Positions 29,365 through 37,129 of a stretch of DNA of 64,000 bases are shown in pieces. The notes under the pieces were generated by a model. It did not search any database. It worked only from the letters and a program-made list of their open reading frames with translations, and was not told where the DNA came from. Position numbers and translations under genes: made by a program. This DNA is from Corallochytrium limacisporum. Its lineage: Eukaryota; Opisthokonta. Location of the stretch: NCBI GenBank assembly GCA_002811645.1, contig PDIP01000016.1, positions 106,227 to 170,226 of the forward strand, in the 5' to 3' direction. Position 1 is the first letter of the stretch, and each line of letters begins with the position of its first letter.

Positions 29365-30592
29365 AAATACAGGGCGGTCAGGAGGGGGCGGTAGATTTTC
29401 TACTGGGCGTTCAACTTTAGCAGTCTCCGGGGCACGGAATATGAAAGAAAATCTTCACCGGAAGGACGCTTTCGTGTTGTAGGGGCTTATGGTTCGCCGT
29501 CACAATTACGGAGAACGGACGTACGGAGCTCCAAGAAAGAATCCACCGGAGGTGTGAAAAAGGATCGGAAAACACCGGCCGAAAGTCGAAACCTTGGACT
29601 CAACCGCACCGTTGTGCGGGCCAGGAGTGATGGATGGATCTGGCGGGGCGGGTCTGATCCCCGGGAGACGACGTCCGGGAACCCGGGGACCCAACTTCCT
29701 GGAGATTTGGAGCGTGTCGTGTCTCTTTGCGGTAGACACTTCTGTCCTAACCGCAACGTCCAAGTGCACCGTCCATGAATTCAGCTTGACGTTATTTGCT
29801 GCCGCTCGTCCCTTACGCTAAGGACGCAGCATACAAAAGTGGGAGTTGCCTTGGGGGCCGGTCTGAGGTGGTACGGGCACAGGGAAGGTACACGGAAACG
29901 CCGAAGAGAATCGCGCACCGTGGTGTTCCTCCGGGAGAAACAAACATGGAGCGCGCACTACAGAGAATGTTCATTACCACACGACGAACGGTTTGGAACG
30001 ACGAAGTAGCAGTTGCGTAACTCAAACGCAAACTACTTGTGCGTGTCCACGGACGCGCTTCCCCTACCTTGCAAAAAAAATAAATAAAGGCACCAGTATC
30101 GACAGCAACAGCAATTGCCACTTCCTAAACCAAGGCAATTTTAACAGTAACTCGAGAAAGCAGACGGCATGTGTTCATTCCCTACGGTTGTCGCTTGGAC
30201 GATACATCCGCCAGGGAAGACTTTACCCTACCAACAGAAACACCGGGCGACTCAGAAAACAGAAACCAAAAGTTAGAAATGGTTGGGGGAGTGAATATAG
30301 ACTAGGCTGACTTCTCTATTTTCCCGGTTTCCATAGGAGTAAGGCGTTTGGTTGGGCGCGGACCCCAAAGGTTCCTGATCAGCGTACACTCGGCATCGTA
30401 TCTATTACAAATGTTTGGCTTTGGCTTTTCAAAAACACTGCTAGCTTGCATGTGATCCAGCGTGCCTATCTCCTGCCACCGTGCTCTCTCTTCTTCAAAT
30501 ACCCGTAACCCTCTTCTCTTTGCCATACATACTCGCACTAAGCCACTACAGCATGGTGTTCGATCACTTGGCAAATGACGGATGGACAGTAT

Positions 30593-33043
30593 TCATGACT
30601 GTTGTGGACTCGCAGCGGTCGCCGGAGCATCTGCAGGAGCTGTGGGAGCCTCTGCAGAAGCATGTGGTGCATCTACCACTGATGTGATCGCCTTGCACTG
30701 TCTCTCAATAACCGTGACATCTGCCATGTTTAGCTCACTCAACTCAGCATCGTTGTATTCAGACCGCACCATCCGCATCAGGACACCATATGCCTCACTG
30801 ATCCTCTTCACCACGGAGTCCCAGAGAATTCCCTCTGTTCCCTCGCTGCGGAGGAAATAGTGCAATTTGCGACGGGCCACGGGCATCCGATCCTTTAGCC
30901 CGGCCTCCAAGCTCTGCTTCAGGCTCGCAAGCGCTTCCTTTGAGGCCCAGGATGAGGTCTTTAGATCCCCAGCCGACTCCACGCCTACTAATACTTTGTC
31001 AATCTGCTGCTGGGTGGCGATCATCTCCGGGCAAACATACTTCATCGTAATATCAATGAAGGTCATACAAGCCGTACGCAGCCTTTTGTCCAAATCAGCG
31101 CGACCGTCCAGTTCCTGCGACACACTTCTGGGGACGGCCTTTGAGATGAAGTCAAACACAGAACCTTGCCTGACCAGATTGTAGGCCGCATCATACATAG
31201 ACGTGAAGTCCAGACTGTGCTGTGTGGCCACGAAGCGCACATCGAAAGGTGCCAATTGTTCACGGAGCACCAGATAGTGGTACACCAGGAAGAGGTGCCC
31301 ATTCATGGCCGCAAGGTCCGCTGACGGCTTTGCCCTTGACTGGATCTCTCGCGCAGCCGTCTCAATAGAAAGCAAACAGGCGCTCAACAGATCCTGCGCC
31401 AAACCTTCGAAAACACTGCGGTGCACGCAGCGGTAAAGCCGACTGATGACTAGCAAGGTAGTCTGCATCGGTTGGTACCAACGCAAAGGTTGGCGGAACA
31501 CTTTATCACCGCGGCTAGCCCCGGCGGCCTGTACTTCCGTGCTGGATGTGTCCTTGGTGAACGCAGCGTAGTCCTGGACACTGAGGACGTAGGCAGTAAT
31601 CTGCTTTTGGATGAAGGAGTCCATGCGGTAGATCAGTTTTTCCTGCACATCCTCCATCAACTGTTGCACAACCTGGTACACAGCTGTTTCGGCAGCCATC
31701 ATCGCGGTGGTGTTGGCGGTACGATCCTGTGTAGGATTCCGCAACGCCTGCATTGCGTTCATAGCTGTTTCCTCGTCAATAACGTCGAGTTGTAGGGTTT
31801 CACACACGTCCAGCAGGTTGCTCATGTCGTGCTCATAGATCAGCCTTGGTCGGAGGTAGTCGTAGATGGTCTCGCAGAGACGGCGTAGGAACGGGACAAG
31901 GGCATTGGATGCCGACACGTCGCCTTGACATAGCCGGTTAAAGAGTTTTTCTTCAGCAACGCAGAGCATGCGCAGGTACAGGCCCATGTCACGCGCTAGG
32001 TCGCTAATCCGTCCATCAGTTTTGCTGATCTGCGCGTCCAATTCAGCCAGGCGCTGTTTGGTCTCGGGCCACACTAAGTTCTCACGCTGGACGACGTAGT
32101 ACCGGAAGATTTCACTGGAAATGTGTCCGTACAGCTGCGGCAGACGACGATTCCGCTGCAAGACCTCCACGAAGGGCGGGGATACCTGCTCCAGTTGATA
32201 CCCGAGTCGTCCACACTGTTCGTTATAGTCCAACGTCTGTCCGTCGGTCTCCCGGCTTGCTTTACCCATGGCCTCTGCAATCTGTTGGGTCAGCAAGGAC
32301 CGAAGCACAAAACTGACCTTATAGTGCAGTTGTTTGGCCCGCGTCAGGTATGATTCTGCAGCTCTATAGGTCGGATGCGATTCTAGAAAGGCCACACTTT
32401 TATCCAAGCTGTCCAGTATGTCCAGGCCACCCTTAATCGAAAAGGTTGTGCCCTCGATCCTCCGTGCCGAGCGGTCAACTGCATCAAAGTATGTAAGTTT
32501 CTCCTTCAATTCGTCTGCTTGACGCAGACTCTGCTCTTGGGCAGCAACAAGGTCCTCACAGGCTTCATGTAGTGCACTTGTGCGTTGACTGACCAGCAAG
32601 TGCTGCACCGTCAGGTTTGAGAGCATCGCATCGATGGACTTCAGGGACTCCAGTTGCCCACTAAACCACCCCTCCGCGGTCTTCAAGTCCCTATGGTATG
32701 CCTCACAGGCGGCCATGTCTTCCTTGTCGAGCGCCGATTCGACCTGCTGGTACCACTTGCGAAACTTCGACAGGCTGTTCAGTTCCGGCAACTTCTGAAG
32801 CTGAGCCAGAGTAGCCTGAAGTTCTTTATGTGCTGTCTCTTCATCCGCTGCTGTTGCTGCTGTTGTCGCCTCGGGAACAACGATTCCCTTCGTCAGTGAG
32901 TTCCTCTGTTCGGTCGATGCTATTTCTTCTTGGGCCGGTGTTGATGCCGGCGTTGTTGTTGCCGTCGATCCCGTTAGTTGCACATGACCGACATCCCGCA
33001 GGAGCTTCAGCACTTCCGCCCGACTGTCCGTATGGGCGCTCAT
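30593..33043 (-). CDS. COG3: Conserved oligomeric Golgi complex subunit 3
   Basis: 816 residues, similar to human COG3 (828) and yeast Sec34 (801). Residues about 90-205 are the Sec34 core: SKFRKWYQQVESAL, then SNLTVQHLLVSQRTSALHEACEDLVAAQ and LKEKLTYFDAVDRSARRI, the family's long coiled coil with the SxxTxxLHEACExLL signature. Later helices match COG3 as well (SLDKSVAFLESHPTYRAAESYL, LVPFLRRLCETIYDYLRPRLI). The carboxyl end is Ala/Pro rich. COG3 is in lobe A of the COG tether, which recycles Golgi enzymes by capturing intra-Golgi vesicles. Start at the ATG at 33041-33043, only 12 bp after the stop of MOCS2B on the same strand. Confidence 0.92.
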   Translation of the reverse strand: MSAHTDSRAEVLKLLRDVGHVQLTGSTATTTPASTPAQEEIASTEQRNSLTKGIVVPEATTAATAADEETAHKELQATLAQLQKLPELNSLSKFRKWYQQVESALDKEDMAACEAYHRDLKTAEGWFSGQLESLKSIDAMLSNLTVQHLLVSQRTSALHEACEDLVAAQEQSLRQADELKEKLTYFDAVDRSARRIEGTTFSIKGGLDILDSLDKSVAFLESHPTYRAAESYLTRAKQLHYKVSFVLRSLLTQQIAEAMGKASRETDGQTLDYNEQCGRLGYQLEQVSPPFVEVLQRNRRLPQLYGHISSEIFRYYVVQRENLVWPETKQRLAELDAQISKTDGRISDLARDMGLYLRMLCVAEEKLFNRLCQGDVSASNALVPFLRRLCETIYDYLRPRLIYEHDMSNLLDVCETLQLDVIDEETAMNAMQALRNPTQDRTANTTAMMAAETAVYQVVQQLMEDVQEKLIYRMDSFIQKQITAYVLSVQDYAAFTKDTSSTEVQAAGASRGDKVFRQPLRWYQPMQTTLLVISRLYRCVHRSVFEGLAQDLLSACLLSIETAAREIQSRAKPSADLAAMNGHLFLVYHYLVLREQLAPFDVRFVATQHSLDFTSMYDAAYNLVRQGSVFDFISKAVPRSVSQELDGRADLDKRLRTACMTFIDITMKYVCPEMIATQQQIDKVLVGVESAGDLKTSSWASKEALASLKQSLEAGLKDRMPVARRKLHYFLRSEGTEGILWDSVVKRISEAYGVLMRMVRSEYNDAELSELNMADVTVIERQCKAITSVVDAPHASAEAPTAPADAPATAASPQQS

Positions 33044-33055
33044 AATTTAGGCACT

Positions 33056-33526
33056 TCAACAACACTTGTGATTTGCCTTCCACTCAGCATTTGTGTCCTC
33101 GTAGATCTCTTTCTTGAAGATTGGTGCCTTGGCTTTGACCTCGTTGATGAGAAATTCGCACGCTTCGAAGCTTTCTTTGCGGTGCGGTGTACTGACTGCA
33201 ATAGCAATACTTGCCTCCTTCACCGGCACCTCGTTCAAGCGGTGTATTATGGCAATCTTCAGGATCCCAGGCCAGTTCTTACTTGCACAAATGGCTGCCT
33301 TCTCTAATTCTTTCAAGGCCATAGACTGGTACGCCTCGTAGTATAACGTACGTACGGCCTTCCCCTGGAAATTGTTCCGTGTAGTCCCTACAAAGAGATT
33401 AATAGCACCTGCCTTCGGATCGGCACACCACTCCTGTACTCGAGAGATGTCAATAGCTTCCTCTTGCAACTGCAGCCACAGGCGATCGGTTTGAAGGCCG
33501 GAGTCCAATTTGCCAGTCCCTGTCAT
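33056..33526 (-). CDS. MOCS2B: Molybdopterin synthase catalytic subunit (MoaE/MOCS2B)
   Basis: 156 residues, standard for MoaE/MOCS2B (about 150-190). Family motifs: GAINLFVGTTRNNFQGKAVRTLYYEAY, where FVGxxRxxxxGxxVxxLxYEAY is the hallmark; IAIIHRLNEVPVKEASIAIAVSTPHRKESFEACE with the HR motif; and the catalytic lysine segment KAKAPIFKKEIYED, followed by EWKANH. The enzyme uses the thiocarboxylated MoaD/MOCS2A partner to turn cyclic pyranopterin monophosphate into molybdopterin in the cytosol. In animals MOCS2A and MOCS2B share one bicistronic mRNA; here no MoaD-like frame ending in Gly-Gly was found beside it. A small ATG frame lies 18 nt upstream (33545-33745, 66 codons) but is not MoaD-like. 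Start is the ATG at 33524-33526; an out-of-frame ATG lies 10 nt before it. Confidence 0.92.
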   Translation of the reverse strand: MTGTGKLDSGLQTDRLWLQLQEEAIDISRVQEWCADPKAGAINLFVGTTRNNFQGKAVRTLYYEAYQSMALKELEKAAICASKNWPGILKIAIIHRLNEVPVKEASIAIAVSTPHRKESFEACEFLINEVKAKAPIFKKEIYEDTNAEWKANHKCC

Positions 33527-34049
33527 CGAAAACCATTGAGGGCTTCAATTTTTGAAGAATACCTTCACTTCATAAATTCTTTGTTCTTTCAGGATCACAA
33601 CCATTTGTACACCACCAATCATTTTATATTTGGCCTCAAATAGCCAACTGACTTCTGGCAGACTGAATCGCAAAACAAATCCATGGCGGTGGCTTTTCCG
33701 GATGGCCCGCGTTTGTGGGGAGGGAGGGGAGGGGGCGCCATTCATTTACCCTGCCTCAGTAGGGGGAGAGGGTGTTTAGGTGGTTGGTTTCGAACTTCGG
33801 CAGTCAAACTGTCCGGTGTGTCTTTTCCTCACGCAGTCCACCCTCCATGGCACTGATGTGAGCTCCCCCCGGGCAACGCCATAGCATGGGTTATCTGCGA
33901 TCCTGCAGGGATATTTCTTTCATGCTTCGAAGAATAATCGCGCACATGTTCTGTACGGACATACTACCAAGGAATGGGACATACAGATGTTTCCCTCTTT
34001 GGGGCCATAAGAAGACCAGGACCCCCTGCGCTATTGCGATGAAGGGATC
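33527..34049. other. Divergent promoter region
   Basis: 523 bp between MOCS2B (minus) and the SNF2 gene (plus). G/A-rich around 33716-33770. A 66-codon frame at 33545-33745 on the minus strand has an ATG and partly protein-like composition (LRFSLPEVSWLFEAKYKMIGG) but no known family; not called as a gene. Confidence 0.45.
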
Positions 34050-36998
34050 ATGAGTTCAGAAGGGTCGCGCAGCCCGGCCATAGATGACACTTCGTCCGAA
34101 GAGTCAGAAGGAGAGGATGATTTCTGTCGCTCTTTCGCACCTGCAACGATGCTGTCCAGTCGGCTTCGAAACACACAACACCCTGAATCCATGGTGGAAG
34201 AGACGGAACAAACAGTCGCTGGTGGTCCGCTGAAGCGGAGACCTAGCGCACTGAGTTCTGACCACTGCCGCACGCCGACGCCATCAAAGAAACAGCGAAG
34301 ACAGGAGATGCAGAATGGTTTTGGCCTTGGATTCCGACCTAGTGCGAATGACTCAGAGGAAGGATCTGACGAAGACCGAACCACGCCTCTGCAGCGAGCC
34401 AACTTCCGCGGTTCTCGGTTCCAGCAGCAATATAAGCCATGCTTTGGCAACGAAGAGAGCAACGCCACAGCCCTGCGTCAAAATGGACCGGAGCCGTTGA
34501 TATTGGATGCCCAAGGGATGGTGACAGTCAACACGTATATCAGTCGTCACTTGCGCAGCTATCAAAGGGACGGCATTCGGTTCCTGTACGATCGATTTGT
34601 TCAGTGCCGGGGCGCAGTATTAAACCATGACATGGGTCTGGGCAAGACTGTACAGACCATAGCCTTCCTCAGTGCGATTCAGGGGAAAACTGGGCTCAAG
34701 TCCGAATGGCTGCAGAGTGAAATGTCTCTATTCAATGAGGACCTTCAGCAAACAGCGCGGGCATCGGGGGACGACGCCGAAGATGAGCAGGTGTCAGAGT
34801 CTCCAAGGAGGAAGAGACGGGCATCCCTAGTGGTGGTCCCGACCAGTGTTCTGCACAATTGGCTGAACGAATTTGACACCTGGGGTTACTTTAGTGTGGA
34901 GATCTTTGATAAAGGACGGGATCCAAGGCCACGACTACAGATAGGTGCTGTGGACATCATGCTGTGTACATATCGCAGTCTTCAGGATCATGGGCGGCTG
35001 TTGGAGGATTACAAATGGCAGGTGATTGTCTATGACGAGGTTCATATGTTCGGCAATCGACAGATGAAAAAGTATGCAGCCGCGGAAAGATTGATCGCGG
35101 ACTGCCGTATCGGCCTAACCGGAACACCTGTACAGAACAATTTGCAGGAACTGTGGGCTATTCTGAATATTCTCGAACCTAAATTCTACAATTCTCGAGA
35201 TTTTGACGACATGGAACGAACTATCACAGCGGGCATGTCAAAGAACGCGAGCACATCGTTAAAGCGTGAAAAGGAGAAGGCTGTGCGACATATGACTTCT
35301 CTGCTTAACGTTATGATGCACCGTCGCACCAAAGATGAACACCTTGCCAAAGAACTACCAGAGAAAACAGAGTACGTGCTCTTTGCACCTATGACCCAGC
35401 GACAGAAGCAATTCCTACGGCGCATCCTAAGTAGCCGACCGGCCAAGATGCTCAAAGAGAAGAACCCCCACTACCCTCCGGAAAGGAACTGTCCCTGCCA
35501 GGAACGGGACCCAAAGTTTCAGGAGTGCATGCACACTGTCACCTACGACAGTCTACGTCACATGATATCTTCGCTCTTTTTTGTCTGCTTTCAATGGATG
35601 CAAAAGGTGGCAAACCATCCAGCGCTGTTTGGTTGGAGGGTAGGTACTTCAGGTACGGGAACAAGCGCTGAATTACCGTCCAGCGGACGTCCCAAAACAC
35701 TTTCCAAGACCACCCCTAAAGCTCTGCCCTCGGACGGCATAACTCTCAGTGACGCGGAGATCACTGCAATTCATGACGATGCTGACGATACGCTTTACTG
35801 CGGAAAACTGCGTTGGGTCGAGCGATTGCTCCGCACTTGGCGCGAGGAGACACTGCGCGAAACTTCAGGCTTTGATGGCCCAGTAACATCAAATCAGAAC
35901 AAAGCACACAAAGTGTTGGTTTTTAGCCAATTCACCTCAATGCTCGATATCCTCGAACGGTTCTGCGTGAAACGACACTATCCATTTCTCCGTTTGGACG
36001 GGTCTACGAGGCCGATTCACCGTCAGGAGCTGGTGACTAAGTTTAACAAGGACCCGGAACAATTTGTATTTCTGATCTCGCTCCGGGCCGGAGCGGTAGG
36101 ATTGAATCTGACCGGAGCTAACAAAGTGATAATCTTCGAACCGTGCTGGAATCCGACCTATGACGTCCAGGCCCAAGACCGTGCCTTCCGCATCGGGCAG
36201 CGTCGACCTGTCGAGGTTTACCGCTTGATCTCCACCCACACCGTTGAAGAGGCCGTGTACGATCGGCAGATTTGGAAAAGTGTTATGGCCGACATGACGA
36301 CAACTGGTAATGAGAAGGCTGAAAGCTTCTTGGAGCAGAGCCGCGTATTTGGACTGAAAGCTATCTTTGAGAAGGGACAAGTGGTCGTGGACCACCGTAA
36401 TCTGCAGCATGTTGGACAGTATGACAATGACCTGCACATGCACCGCGTGCGATCCGCGGAAGAGCACAATCATGGAGACGATCGGAACCATGAAGAGATC
36501 GATACTGAAGATATTACAGCCGATCTTCCCGAAGACGACCGCACCATAGAAGTAACCCTTGAAGGCATGGACCTCGGGGACATTGATGGAGGAGAACAGT
36601 TCGGTTGGGAAGAGCAGGAAGTCCAGGATGAAGGGCGACAAAAGCAAAGCCAACATCAGCAATCCATGCAACATCCAACTAAGGGCGAATTCAGAAGCAG
36701 GAACAGCACGCAACCGTGGCATGACGTTCAGCCCATGCTTCATCAACGCTTCCTTGGCGACACAGAGCCGCACGGGCCCGGTACCGAAGACAAATTGGAT
36801 GCTGTGAGTGGTAGTGGGGACAATGAAGTGCACAACGGCAAGCGACCGTTCACGAAAGGCCAATGCCTGGCGGTTCTGCAGGCGATGGCCACACTGGACG
36901 GCTACCACGACACCGTCGATTATGCAGAGATGTTGCTAGCCACATCAAAAGAAGAGGTGCAGAGGCGGATTGATCGATTCTACAGAGAAGACTCATGA
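34050..36998 (+). CDS. SNF2-family DNA translocase, ERCC6L2-like
   Basis: 982 residues. A disordered Ser/acidic amino end with a basic cluster (PSKKQRRQE) is followed by the helicase core. Motifs: YQRDGIRFLYDRF (Q/Ia region), Walker A HDMGLGKT near residue 195, VVVPTSVLHNW, motif II as DEVH near 329 (DEAH in most relatives), LTGTPVQNN (III), VFSQFTSMLDILERF, and SLRAGAVGLNLTGANKVIIFEP with DRAFRIGQRRPVEVYRL (V and VI). The start HLRSYQRDGIRFLYDRF and a carboxyl helical unit (GQCLAVLQAMATLDGYHDTVDYAEMLL, about 930-975) match ERCC6L2/Rad26-like proteins, which act in transcription-linked repair and double-strand-break end handling. A Cys/His segment (NCPCQERDPKFQECMH) lies between the two lobes. 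AATAAA lies about 37 nt after the stop. Confidence 0.85.
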   Translation: MSSEGSRSPAIDDTSSEESEGEDDFCRSFAPATMLSSRLRNTQHPESMVEETEQTVAGGPLKRRPSALSSDHCRTPTPSKKQRRQEMQNGFGLGFRPSANDSEEGSDEDRTTPLQRANFRGSRFQQQYKPCFGNEESNATALRQNGPEPLILDAQGMVTVNTYISRHLRSYQRDGIRFLYDRFVQCRGAVLNHDMGLGKTVQTIAFLSAIQGKTGLKSEWLQSEMSLFNEDLQQTARASGDDAEDEQVSESPRRKRRASLVVVPTSVLHNWLNEFDTWGYFSVEIFDKGRDPRPRLQIGAVDIMLCTYRSLQDHGRLLEDYKWQVIVYDEVHMFGNRQMKKYAAAERLIADCRIGLTGTPVQNNLQELWAILNILEPKFYNSRDFDDMERTITAGMSKNASTSLKREKEKAVRHMTSLLNVMMHRRTKDEHLAKELPEKTEYVLFAPMTQRQKQFLRRILSSRPAKMLKEKNPHYPPERNCPCQERDPKFQECMHTVTYDSLRHMISSLFFVCFQWMQKVANHPALFGWRVGTSGTGTSAELPSSGRPKTLSKTTPKALPSDGITLSDAEITAIHDDADDTLYCGKLRWVERLLRTWREETLRETSGFDGPVTSNQNKAHKVLVFSQFTSMLDILERFCVKRHYPFLRLDGSTRPIHRQELVTKFNKDPEQFVFLISLRAGAVGLNLTGANKVIIFEPCWNPTYDVQAQDRAFRIGQRRPVEVYRLISTHTVEEAVYDRQIWKSVMADMTTTGNEKAESFLEQSRVFGLKAIFEKGQVVVDHRNLQHVGQYDNDLHMHRVRSAEEHNHGDDRNHEEIDTEDITADLPEDDRTIEVTLEGMDLGDIDGGEQFGWEEQEVQDEGRQKQSQHQQSMQHPTKGEFRSRNSTQPWHDVQPMLHQRFLGDTEPHGPGTEDKLDAVSGSGDNEVHNGKRPFTKGQCLAVLQAMATLDGYHDTVDYAEMLLATSKEEVQRRIDRFYREDS

Positions 36999-37034
36999 CA
37001 CAAAACACTGAAAATGAATTGCTGATTAACAGAA

Positions 37035-37040
37035 AATAAA
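37035..37040 (+). terminator. Candidate polyadenylation signal AATAAA
   Basis: AATAAA about 37 nt after the SNF2 stop codon, on the coding strand, inside the 131 bp between two convergent genes. Confidence 0.5.
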
Positions 37041-37129
37041 GAATTGCCATGTAATATGAAACTTGGTCAAAGGAGAAATGAATGCTGTGCGAGTTGTAGT
37101 TTGATTCTGTGCATCTTCAACTAAAGGCT

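Larger units (their letters stand above)
21771..30592. other. Gene desert of 8.8 kb
   Basis: No frame in this stretch has a recognisable domain, and those that start at ATG are short (mostly under 130 codons). There are no tRNA B-box matches, no snRNA-like strings and no transposon hallmarks such as long terminal repeats or polymerase motifs that I can see. It contains an N gap at 25940-26159, a G11 run at 22801-22811, a CG/TG-rich patch at about 28434-28450 and a TATA-like motif near 29356. The left edge should hold the promoter of the C2 gene and the right edge the 3' end of COG3. It could be an unrecognised noncoding RNA locus, degenerated transposon or a chromosomal structural element; the sequence does not tell. 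Confidence 0.6.

Noticed and set aside
33545-33745. 66-codon frame just upstream of MOCS2B, considered as MoaD/MOCS2A
   Set aside because: In animals MOCS2A precedes MOCS2B, but this peptide lacks the ubiquitin-like pattern and the terminal Gly-Gly.
35937-36908. 323-codon open frame on the minus strand inside the SNF2 gene
   Set aside because: It lies antisense to a clearly conserved helicase domain and shows only hydrophobic, domain-free sequence; a shadow of codon bias.
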